A stretch of 13,534 nt of DNA, from NCBI GenBank assembly GCA_043803805.1, contig JAZDJP010000089.1, positions 1 through 13,534 on the forward strand, given 5' to 3'. Source of the stretch: JAZDJP01 sp043803805. GTDB taxonomy: Bacteria; Planctomycetota; JAZDJP01. The position numbers and the translations under genes are program-made. Under the pieces are notes generated by a model, which was not told the DNA's origin, searched no databases, and saw only the letters and a list, made by a program, of their open reading frames with translations. Below are positions 7,141 through 12,661 of the stretch, one piece after another. Every line of letters begins with the position of its first letter. Within the stretch, counting starts at the first letter, position 1.

Positions 7141-7192
7141 CAAAAAAATCTCCAAATTCCAACCTTTTTGGTCCGTGCGCGCGAACAATAAA

Positions 7193-7337
7193 CTACTTCC
7201 GTAGGGGCGCGGCTGCCCGGCAACAAAGACAGCCAATGACGCCCTGCGAAAGCAGGGTTTATATTGGTGTTTCGCGCCGCATGTTGCCAAGCGCGGAATG
7301 CCGTGCCCGCCAGGAGCCGCCCTGGCGGGTTTTTTTT
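7193..7337 (+). ncRNA. Candidate structured RNA with pseudoknot, ending in an intrinsic terminator
   Basis: Pairings read directly: CTAC/GTAG (7193-7204, TTCC loop); GGCGCG (7206-7211) with CGCGCC (7273-7278); GCTG (7212-7215) with CAGC (7230-7233); CAAT (7234-7237) with ATTG (7263-7266); CCCTGC-GAAA-GCAGGG (7242-7257); and GGCAACA (7219-7225), in the loop of the second helix, with TGTTGCC (7282-7288), which makes a pseudoknot. GCGCGG (7291-7296) then pairs with CCGTGC (7301-7306), leading into the terminator. No ORF with a ribosome site covers it and no clear promoter is visible. It could be a stand-alone small RNA of the element or a leader controlling the primase operon. No known family was recognised. 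Confidence 0.45.
7306..7337 (+). terminator. Rho-independent terminator
   Basis: CCCGCCAGG (7306-7314) and CCTGGCGGG (7321-7329) form a perfect 9-bp stem with a 6-nt loop, followed by eight T (7330-7337). This is a textbook intrinsic terminator. It stops transcription only 15 bases before the start of the small gene at 7353, so it either ends an upstream RNA or acts as an attenuator for the replication genes. Confidence 0.88.
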
Positions 7338-7352
7338 ATGGGGGAGGGTAAC

Positions 7353-7574
7353 ATGTCGGATCACGCGAAAGTAGGCCGAATCCTGACGGATGAAGAATCC
7401 CTGGATTTAACGTTGGGCAGATTTCGAAAAAAGATATTAGCAATGAATCGCGGAAGCAGGAGAGTGTTCATCGTCGAAATCCTGTGTCGTTTACCACACC
7501 TGACCTCCAAGCATATAGGGGACCTGCTGGACGTCGTGTTGGAACAATATGGAATTGACCGGGTGAAACCATGA
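7353..7574 (+). CDS. Small 73-aa protein coupled to the primase-helicase
   Basis: ATG 7353 follows GGGGAGGG (7341-7348), a strong ribosome site. The frame is open further upstream but that would cross the terminator. The stop overlaps the primase start as ATGA (7571-7574), so the two genes are translationally coupled. The protein (SDHAKVGRILTDEESLDLTL, then a helical C-terminal half with TSKHIGDLLDVVLEQYGIDR) is small, soluble and mainly helical, with no recognised family. A replication accessory role is inferred from the overlap only. Confidence 0.68.
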   Translation: MSDHAKVGRILTDEESLDLTLGRFRKKILAMNRGSRRVFIVEILCRLPHLTSKHIGDLLDVVLEQYGIDRVKP

Positions 7575-9685
7575 ACAAAGAACATGTTTTGAAGCATCTG
7601 GATTTTCGGTCGTTCTACCAGGTACATCTGCCCAGTCTCAAGATGAATGGCAAACCCGAGGCCGATGCCCGTTGCCCTTTCCATGACGACAAGTCCCCGT
7701 CATTCTCCGTGAATCTCGAAACAGGTTTGTGGTGTTGTCATGCAGAATCGGGTTGTGGCGGCGGGGATGTCTTTTCTTTCTACCAGAGAGCGAAAAACGT
7801 GGATTTCCCGACGGCGGTCCGGGAGATTGCGGCCAGCCAGGGGATCGCGGCGGATTCCCCGGCCCCCCGGGTCGTGGCCACGTATGCGTATCATGACACC
7901 GAGGGTCGGGTTCTTCACATGAAGGAGCGTCTTGAACCCGGCAAGAACGGGCGATCCAAGTCGTTCCGTTTCCGGCATTCGGACGGCGGAAAGATCGTCT
8001 GGAAACGCGGGGGTAATCCGGTCCCGTACAATCTCCCGGAGTTGGTTGCTGCGCCCTGCGTGATTGTCGTCGAAGGGGAACTGAAGGCGGACATTCTCAA
8101 AGGGTGGGGGCTTGTCGCGACGTGTCTTGATGCTGGAGCACAAAGCCCTTGGCAATCGGATTATCTGTCGCATTTCGTCGGGAAGAAGTCGGTCGTCATC
8201 CTGCCCGACAACGACGGGCCGGGGCGGGAATACGCGGCGAGGATCGCCCGGGCGCTTCATGGTCACGTCGGGGAAATTAAGGTTGTCGCCCTGCCGGGGC
8301 TTCCCGAGGCTGGGGATATTGTGGATTGGGTCAATGACTCGGCAAATACAAAAGAACGGTTGGACGAGTTGATTCAGAACGCGCCGATCTGGAGTCCGGA
8401 AACCTTCCGGATTGAACCGCCAGCCAAACCTGAAACCGATTTCTGGCCGGCTCCGCTTGCCGATGAGGCGTTCTATGGTCTCGCGGGGGACTTCGTGCGC
8501 CAGATCGAGGAACAGACGGAGGCGGACCCGGTGGCGTTACTGATTCAATTCCTGACGGCGTTCAGCAACATCATCGGGCGGTGCGCGTTCTTCTCGGTGG
8601 AGGCAACCCGTCATTTTCTCACATTGTTCGTTGCTCTTGTCGGAGCAACGGCGAAGGCACGAAAAGGAACCTCGGCGGATCGCGCCCTGGTATTTTTCAA
8701 GCCCTTGGATGAGACATGGAAGATTCAAGGGGGACTTTCCAGCGGCGAGGGACTGATCTGGGCGGTGCGTGATGAAATCATCAAAAAAGAACCTGTCCGA
8801 GATAAGAAGCGGATCGTGGGCTACGAGGATGTTGTCGTGGACCCGGGGGTCGAGGATAAACGGCTCCTGGCGTTTGCTCCGGAATTCGCCGGGCTTCTCC
8901 GCGCCATGTCCCGCGAGTGCAATACGCTATCCTCCAACCTTCGAGCGGCATGGGATGGCGGGGATCTTCGTATCATGACGAAGAATAGTCCGGTCAAGGC
9001 CACGGGTGCACATATTGCGGTGGTCGCGCACATCACGGCGGACGAACTCCGCCGGGAACTGACGCGGATCGAGGCCGGGAACGGATTCGGAAACCGGTTT
9101 CTGTGGTGTTGTGTCCGTCGTGCGCGGCTTCTTCCCGAGGGGGGTCGGTTCGACCTCAACGATTTTGTTGATTTTTCGGCGAGGCTCGCTCAGGCGGTGA
9201 CGTTCGCTCGGACGGTGGGCGAAATGCGCCGGGACGATGCGGCCCGGGAGTTATGGAATGCCGAATATCCGCGTTTGACACGGGAGGTCCCAGGGTTGTT
9301 GGGTGCGGTCACGGCCCGGGCCGAGGCCCAGACGATGCGGATGGCCTGTCTTTTCGCCCTTCTGGGCCAGTCCAATATCGTCCGCGTGGAACACTTGCGG
9401 GCGGCGTTGGCGGTCTGGCGGTATTGTGAGGATTCCGCACGGCACATCTGGAAGGACTCCGTCGGGGATCCCGTTTCTGATGATATTCTCCGGGCATTGC
9501 AGAATTCCCCGGATGGGCTCACCCGTTCCCAGATAAATAAACTGTTTTCGGGGCATGTGAAAACCGGGCGACTTTCGGGGGCGCTGGCCACCTTGGCCGG
9601 CGCGGGACGGATCGTTGCCGAGACCCGCGAAACGGAGGGCCGTTCGCTTGAGATTTGGCGCATAAAGGGCAGGGATTGTGTATAG
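7571..9685 (+). CDS. Primase-helicase of a mobile element (CHC2 zinc finger, TOPRIM, RecA-like ATPase)
   Basis: A 704-residue replication protein, expected to prime and unwind DNA for the element, comparable in plan to the P4 alpha protein. Residues 35-62 carry a CHC2-type zinc finger (C35PFH38, then WCC at 54-56 and C62GGGD). A TOPRIM domain spans about 155-260, with EGE at 168-170 and LPDND at 211-215, the metal-binding acidic residues of bacterial primases. The C-terminal half is an ATPase of the DUF3987-like type: a P-loop variant GATAKARKGTS (358-368), a polar strand HIAVVAHIT (near 483) and an arginine-finger-like NGFGNRFLW (about 504-512). Residues about 635-700 read as a winged helix (DGLTRSQINKLFSGHV), perhaps for origin binding. 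The P-loop lacks the usual glycine before lysine, as I recall for this family. It overlaps the small gene upstream by 4 nt. Confidence 0.87.
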   Translation: MNKEHVLKHLDFRSFYQVHLPSLKMNGKPEADARCPFHDDKSPSFSVNLETGLWCCHAESGCGGGDVFSFYQRAKNVDFPTAVREIAASQGIAADSPAPRVVATYAYHDTEGRVLHMKERLEPGKNGRSKSFRFRHSDGGKIVWKRGGNPVPYNLPELVAAPCVIVVEGELKADILKGWGLVATCLDAGAQSPWQSDYLSHFVGKKSVVILPDNDGPGREYAARIARALHGHVGEIKVVALPGLPEAGDIVDWVNDSANTKERLDELIQNAPIWSPETFRIEPPAKPETDFWPAPLADEAFYGLAGDFVRQIEEQTEADPVALLIQFLTAFSNIIGRCAFFSVEATRHFLTLFVALVGATAKARKGTSADRALVFFKPLDETWKIQGGLSSGEGLIWAVRDEIIKKEPVRDKKRIVGYEDVVVDPGVEDKRLLAFAPEFAGLLRAMSRECNTLSSNLRAAWDGGDLRIMTKNSPVKATGAHIAVVAHITADELRRELTRIEAGNGFGNRFLWCCVRRARLLPEGGRFDLNDFVDFSARLAQAVTFARTVGEMRRDDAARELWNAEYPRLTREVPGLLGAVTARAEAQTMRMACLFALLGQSNIVRVEHLRAALAVWRYCEDSARHIWKDSVGDPVSDDILRALQNSPDGLTRSQINKLFSGHVKTGRLSGALATLAGAGRIVAETRETEGRSLEIWRIKGRDCV

Positions 9686-9778
9686 GGGGGGCTTTTTCCG
9701 CTTATTCCGCTTTTTCAGCAAGAGGTGTCAGGAAATAATCAGTGAATTGAGAGGAAGGATGAAGAAAGGACGGGGATC

Positions 9779-10021
9779 ATGAACGAATCGAATGGGTTAT
9801 GGACCGTGCTGGAGGTGGCGAAGTATCTGGGGAGGTCGCCCCGGTGGATTTGGTCGAATCTCCGCCGGCCGGAGACGGAGACGGGAAGCATCCCGCATTA
9901 CCGCCTGCCAGGCGGGGGGCGCCCGGCTCCTCGGTTTGATCCCGGAGAGGTCGTCGGATGGGTTCGGGCCGGGTGCCCCCCGGTGTCGGTGTTTCGGAAA
10001 TCGCCAAACAACCGGAAATGA
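9779..10021 (+). CDS. Excisionase-like helix-turn-helix protein
   Basis: An 80-residue MerR/HTH_17-type DNA-binding protein: LWTVLEVAKYLGRSPRWIW forms the helix-turn-helix, followed by a wing (IPHYRLPGGGRPAPRFDPGE) and a final helix (VVGWVRAG). This arrangement is typical of Xis proteins and similar regulators of integrative elements, which bend DNA at the attachment site or repress genes. ATG 9779 follows AAAGGA (9764-9769) at a fairly long spacing of 9 nt. The gene stands 41 bp before the ribbon-helix-helix gene and two genes before the integrase, consistent with a control module. An excisionase role is inferred; a transcriptional regulator is equally possible. Confidence 0.78.
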   Translation: MNESNGLWTVLEVAKYLGRSPRWIWSNLRRPETETGSIPHYRLPGGGRPAPRFDPGEVVGWVRAGCPPVSVFRKSPNNRK

Positions 10022-10025
10022 TTTC

Positions 10026-10054
10026 TTGACAAGATGCCCGTTATATGTTAACAT
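10026..10054 (+). promoter_or_regulatory. Sigma70-type promoter for the RHH-integrase operon
   Basis: A perfect -35 box TTGACA (10026-10031) is followed after 17 bp by TAACAT (10049-10054) as -10 box. A start site about 7 bases later falls near 10061, two bases before the ATG at 10063. The transcript would therefore be leaderless or nearly so, which fits the lack of any ribosome site before that gene. Confidence 0.7.
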
Positions 10055-10066
10055 GAGTTAGCATGA
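10045..10066. promoter_or_regulatory. Probable operator: palindrome and tandem direct repeats over the -10 box and start codon
   Basis: ATGTTAACAT (10045-10054) is a 10-bp palindrome covering the -10 box. GTTAACATGA (10047-10056) and GTTAGCATGA (10057-10066) are head-to-tail repeats with one mismatch, the second including the ATG. Short tandem repeats at such positions are usual sites for ribbon-helix-helix repressors, so the product of the next gene may bind here and repress itself and the integrase. Confidence 0.55.
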
Positions 10067-10236
10067 CAACAAGAAAACCAAAAAGCGAATATCTTACGGA
10101 CTTGGTCGGGGTGCGTTTTCCGAAGGCGGAACGGCAAGCCCTGGATGTAGAGGCGAAGGCGAAGGGCCTGGAGACGACGGCATATATCCGGATGCTGATA
10201 AAAACACATCCGGAACGCAAGCGGAAGGGGGGATAA
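10063..10236 (+). CDS. 57-aa ribbon-helix-helix (CopG/Arc-type) protein
   Basis: A 57-codon gene. The product starts TTRKPKSEYLTDLVGVRFPK, where VGVRFP is a candidate RHH beta strand. The two helices are AERQALDVEAKAKG and ETTAYIRMLIKTHPE, with the ETTAYIR stretch matching the second-helix pattern of CopG/Arc-type proteins. The end is basic (RKRKGG). RHH proteins of this size bind DNA as dimers and are usually autorepressors. There is no ribosome site; the promoter places the mRNA start almost at the ATG. The stop is one base before the integrase ATG, so this protein and the integrase form one transcript. A role as repressor of the integration module is inferred. Confidence 0.72.
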   Translation: MTTRKPKSEYLTDLVGVRFPKAERQALDVEAKAKGLETTAYIRMLIKTHPERKRKGG

Positions 10237-10237
10237 C

Positions 10238-11587
10238 ATGGGCCGCATATTCAAACCGACGTACAAGGTTCGTGAGGAGACTCGGCAAACCGAGTGGTAT
10301 CACGTCGAATACACGGACGCCCAGGGGCAGACCCGCCGGCGGAAGGGGGCTCCCACCGCTGACCTCGCCAAGGAAGTCCTGCGGAAATACGAGGAAGAGG
10401 TTGCCAAAGAGAAGGCGGGGCTTCCCACGGGGTTGAATGCGGCCCGGATGGCTCTTGTGAATCTTCGGGACCGATACCTTGCCTTCCAGGCGTCCCGGGT
10501 TTCTCCCGACCATTTGTCCGGACTTCGCTCGCGGTTGAATGCGGTTCTTTCGGAAACGCGGGCGGTTTCGGTTCGTGACCTCACCCCGGAACGGATGGAG
10601 AAATTCCTTGGAGATTTCGAGGCGCGGGCGGCGGACCCGGCTCCCCGGACGGTGAATATCTACCTTTCGGCGGTCAAGGGGATGATGAATTGGGCGGTGA
10701 CGATGCGGATTCTGCCGTATAACCCGCTGGATTGTCTCAAGCCCCGAGGGGAAGGCGAAAAGCGCAAACGTCGGCGGGTGTTGTCCCCGGATGAGTTGCA
10801 ACAGGTTTTCACGGTTGCGGAGTCTTCGCCGGTGGCCCGGGAGTCGAGAATCTACAAGGGTTCGCCCCTTCCGGTCGAGGTTCTCCAGACGGCCCAGCGG
10901 CGGGGGAGGCGGGACGCGTTGATTTTCCGAGTCCTGGCATATACGGGGTTGCGGTTGGATGAATTGCGGAAACTGCAATGGCGGGATGTGGATCTGGCGG
11001 AGGGGAAAATCACGTTACGGGCGGAGACGACGAAGGCCACGCGGGCGGCTGAATTGCCCATCCCGCCGGTGCTTCTGGATGTTTTGCGGGGCTGGAATGA
11101 ATCGGAAGGGAGTCCCGGCCCGGATCAGCCGGTGGTCGAGGTTCCCAAGGGTATTCTCCAGACGTTCTACAAGGATTTGAAGTTGGCTGGTATCTCCCGG
11201 ACGGACGACGCGGGGCGGACGGTGGATATTCACGCCCTCCGGCACACCTACGGGACGATGCTCATGCAGTCGGGGGCGGACATCAAGACGGTTCAGACCC
11301 TGATGCGGCACAGCAACCCGTCCCTGACATTGGGGATTTACCTTCACAATGACCCGGCCCGCCTTCGCCGGGCGGTGGATGACCTCCCGGAGGACGGGAA
11401 TCAGGACACGGAAGGGGGCCGGGAGGCCGGGTTACGGGATGGCACAACGGGGCAGATTTTGACCACGGACCGGGAATCGTCCGCCAAGGTTCCGCCAAGG
11501 GAATCGGGCGATTGTCGTAAGTCCTTAAGCGGGCGATGGGAATCGAACCCACGTACCCAGCTTGGAAGGCTGGGGCTCTACCATTGA
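10238..11587 (+). CDS. Tyrosine recombinase/integrase of the element
   Basis: A 449-residue phage-type integrase that would catalyse recombination between the element and tRNA-Gly. It starts one base after the RHH gene, with GGAAGGGGGG (10223-10232) as ribosome site. Residues 1-60 look like an arm-binding region (ARTKLKK-like basic strands, VEYTDAQGQTRRRKGAP), about 75-170 is the SAM-like core-binding domain, and 180-390 the catalytic domain. The catalytic set is complete: R239 in TGLRLDELR, K266 in ETTKATRAAE, H332-x-x-R335 in HALRHTYG, H358 in LMRHSNPS and nucleophile Y368 in LGIYLH. Residues after ~390 are an unusual tail, and the last ~20 codons (RWESNPRTQLGRLGLYH) are simply the tRNA gene read on the opposite strand. 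The native end of the protein may therefore differ in the excised form. Confidence 0.92.
   Translation: MGRIFKPTYKVREETRQTEWYHVEYTDAQGQTRRRKGAPTADLAKEVLRKYEEEVAKEKAGLPTGLNAARMALVNLRDRYLAFQASRVSPDHLSGLRSRLNAVLSETRAVSVRDLTPERMEKFLGDFEARAADPAPRTVNIYLSAVKGMMNWAVTMRILPYNPLDCLKPRGEGEKRKRRRVLSPDELQQVFTVAESSPVARESRIYKGSPLPVEVLQTAQRRGRRDALIFRVLAYTGLRLDELRKLQWRDVDLAEGKITLRAETTKATRAAELPIPPVLLDVLRGWNESEGSPGPDQPVVEVPKGILQTFYKDLKLAGISRTDDAGRTVDIHALRHTYGTMLMQSGADIKTVQTLMRHSNPSLTLGIYLHNDPARLRRAVDDLPEDGNQDTEGGREAGLRDGTTGQILTTDRESSAKVPPRESGDCRKSLSGRWESNPRTQLGRLGLYH
11472..11506. repeat. Direct repeats next to the attachment site
   Basis: TCCGCCAAGG occurs twice (11480-11489, 11491-11500), flanked on both sides by GGGAATCG (11472-11479, 11499-11506). 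GGGAATCG also occurs in the tRNA T-arm region (11538-11545). The cluster sits 22-57 bp from the tRNA 3' end, where integrase arm-type or Xis sites usually lie. That role is inferred. It also lies within the integrase tail codons. Confidence 0.45.
11529..11560. other. Probable attachment site (att) in the tRNA 3' half
   Basis: The integrase gene converges on the 3' end of tRNA-Gly and its frame runs into it, the usual arrangement at one end of an element integrated in a tRNA. The core should lie in the T-arm/acceptor part or anticodon stem. No second copy of this sequence in direct orientation was found in the window, so the other end lies outside it or has diverged. Limits are approximate. 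Confidence 0.6.
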
Positions 11588-11598
11588 GCTACGCCCGC
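11529..11598 (-). tRNA. tRNA-Gly (anticodon TCC)
   Basis: Read on the minus strand, a full cloverleaf of 70 nt. The acceptor GCGGGCG pairs with CGCCCGC, the D arm is GCTC/GAGC with a 7-base loop, and the anticodon stem is CCAGC/GCTGG with loop CTTCCAA (anticodon TCC). The variable loop is GTAC, and the T arm is GTGGG/CCCAT with loop TTCGATT. The next base would be discriminator U, usual for bacterial tRNA-Gly. CCA is not encoded. The 3' end faces the integrase. Confidence 0.95.
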
Positions 11599-11622
11599 AG
11601 TTAATTCGACGCATCTGCGGCA

Positions 11623-11717
11623 GGCGCCTCCTGCGCCGTGAGGGGGGCCGCTTGCCACCGGGGCCGACCTCCTGTCGGCCCGACGTCCGGCCGGAATCAT
11701 CCACCGGATGATTCCGG
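11623..11717. repeat. Three consecutive hairpins between tRNA-Gly and the HAD gene
   Basis: GGCGC-CTCCT-GCGCC (11623-11637) and GGGCCGAC-CTCCT-GTCGGCCC (11661-11681) share the CTCCT loop. A third, CCGGAATCATCC (11691-11702) with GGATGATTCCGG (11706-11717), is a perfect 12-bp stem with an ACC loop. None has a T-run on either strand, so they are not standard intrinsic terminators, though they lie just after the stop of the minus-strand HAD gene. They look like intergenic palindromic repeats. Confidence 0.6.
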
Positions 11718-11731
11718 AAACCCCGGCCGTC

Positions 11732-11749
11732 CCATTTCGCTACGCCCGC
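11732..11749 (-). pseudogene. Fragment copy of the tRNA-Gly 5' end
   Basis: CCATT-TC-GCTACGCCCGC matches the tRNA 5' end (11581-11598, CCATT-GA-GCTACGCCCGC) at 16 of 18 positions in the same orientation, 151 bp away. On the minus strand this is the acceptor 5' strand and the first part of the D arm. The rest of a tRNA is absent. It may be the relic of a tRNA duplication or of an earlier insertion. Confidence 0.5.
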
Positions 11750-11758
11750 GGCCCACTG

Positions 11759-12544
11759 TCATTTCGGGAGAATCGTTCCCGCCAGCCGTTTTGCCGTTGT
11801 CTTGATCCAGTCCGACGTTTTGACGCCGTACTTGGTGTTGAGGATGTCCAGAAGTTCCATGAAGTCCTGGATCTCGTAGGTCGCGCGGGTTTCCCCTTGT
11901 TCCCGGGAGTGTTTGCCGCCGCCTTTGAACCAGACGGTTGTCATGCCGATGCGGTTTGCGGGATCAATGTCGTTCCGGGGATTGTCGCCGATATAGATCA
12001 CTTTGTGCGGGTCAAGCCCCATGTCCTGGCAGGCCTTCTGGTAGAGCTTGGCGTTCGGCTTGCTGATGCCGATCTGATCCGAGATGAAGATGGCCGTGGG
12101 GGTGAGGTATTCCAGGACCCGCAGGCGCACCAGTTTCTCCGCCTGTTTGATGTCGCGTCCGTCGGTGATGACTCCCAGGATCAGATTGGTCTGGGACAGG
12201 CGCTCCAGGACTTCCGGCACGTTCGGGAAAGGAACGAGTTGCTGCACCTTTGTGTCGTGGTAGGCGACCACCGCCGAGGCGATGAGGATGCCGGGGTTGA
12301 TCCCGTCATAACACTTCTGGGGGATCCGCAGGAGCAGTTTGTCGAAGTGCTGCTCGTAGTTGCTGGAGAATTCCCCGATGACCTCGTTCAGCTCCCGGAG
12401 GCACTCCTCGGGGTCCATCCGGAGTCCCGCGCGGATCATGGCATTGACGCTGTTCCGGCGGGCCTGGACGGCGAATTCCGTCGTGGAATAGAGGGTGTCG
12501 TCAATATCAAAGAAGATGGCGCTCAATTCGGACATGCGCCTCAT
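11759..12544 (-). CDS. HAD-superfamily (subfamily IA) hydrolase
   Basis: A 261-residue haloacid-dehalogenase-like phosphatase. Motif I is FFDIDDTLYST (D13 nucleophile, D15 acid/base), motif II is GVITDGRD, motif III the lysine in SKPNAKLYQKA and motif IV IGDNPRNDIDPA. The helical cap (about residues 25-95, QARRNSVNAMIRAGLRMDPE) is of C1 type. It resembles a HAD-IA subgroup of uncharacterised phosphatases often met in archaea and bacteria, so the substrate is unknown. Two starts are possible: ATG 12544, or ATG 12535 with GAGG just before it (giving MSELSAIFFD); the second may be the true one. It is on the same strand as the dehydrogenase, 117 bp apart. It looks like a chromosomal gene beyond the element. 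Confidence 0.88.
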   Translation of the reverse strand: MRRMSELSAIFFDIDDTLYSTTEFAVQARRNSVNAMIRAGLRMDPEECLRELNEVIGEFSSNYEQHFDKLLLRIPQKCYDGINPGILIASAVVAYHDTKVQQLVPFPNVPEVLERLSQTNLILGVITDGRDIKQAEKLVRLRVLEYLTPTAIFISDQIGISKPNAKLYQKACQDMGLDPHKVIYIGDNPRNDIDPANRIGMTTVWFKGGGKHSREQGETRATYEIQDFMELLDILNTKYGVKTSDWIKTTAKRLAGTILPK

Positions 12545-12617
12545 TGTAGCCGTGGGGCGGGGGGCGTCAAGCGGGGAAGCCGGGGGATGGCACGGGATTT
12601 TTCCGTCGGGAACACAT

Positions 12618-12640
12618 CCGCCGGCCCCGGGAACCGGCGG
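12618..12640. repeat. Hairpin in the spacer between HAD and dehydrogenase genes
   Basis: CCGCCGG (12618-12624) pairs with CCGGCGG (12634-12640) around a 9-nt loop. It lies just downstream of the dehydrogenase stop on the minus strand but has no T-run after it on that strand, so a terminator role is uncertain. Confidence 0.4.
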
Positions 12641-12661
12641 CGTGGACGGTCAAAATCGCGT

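Noticed and set aside
7236..7352. N-terminal extension of the small gene before the primase
   Set aside because: It would place coding sequence across the intrinsic terminator and the structured RNA, whereas ATG 7353 has a strong ribosome site.
12618..12640. Intrinsic terminator of the dehydrogenase gene
   Set aside because: The stem is good but no T-run follows on the minus strand, so it is listed only as a hairpin.
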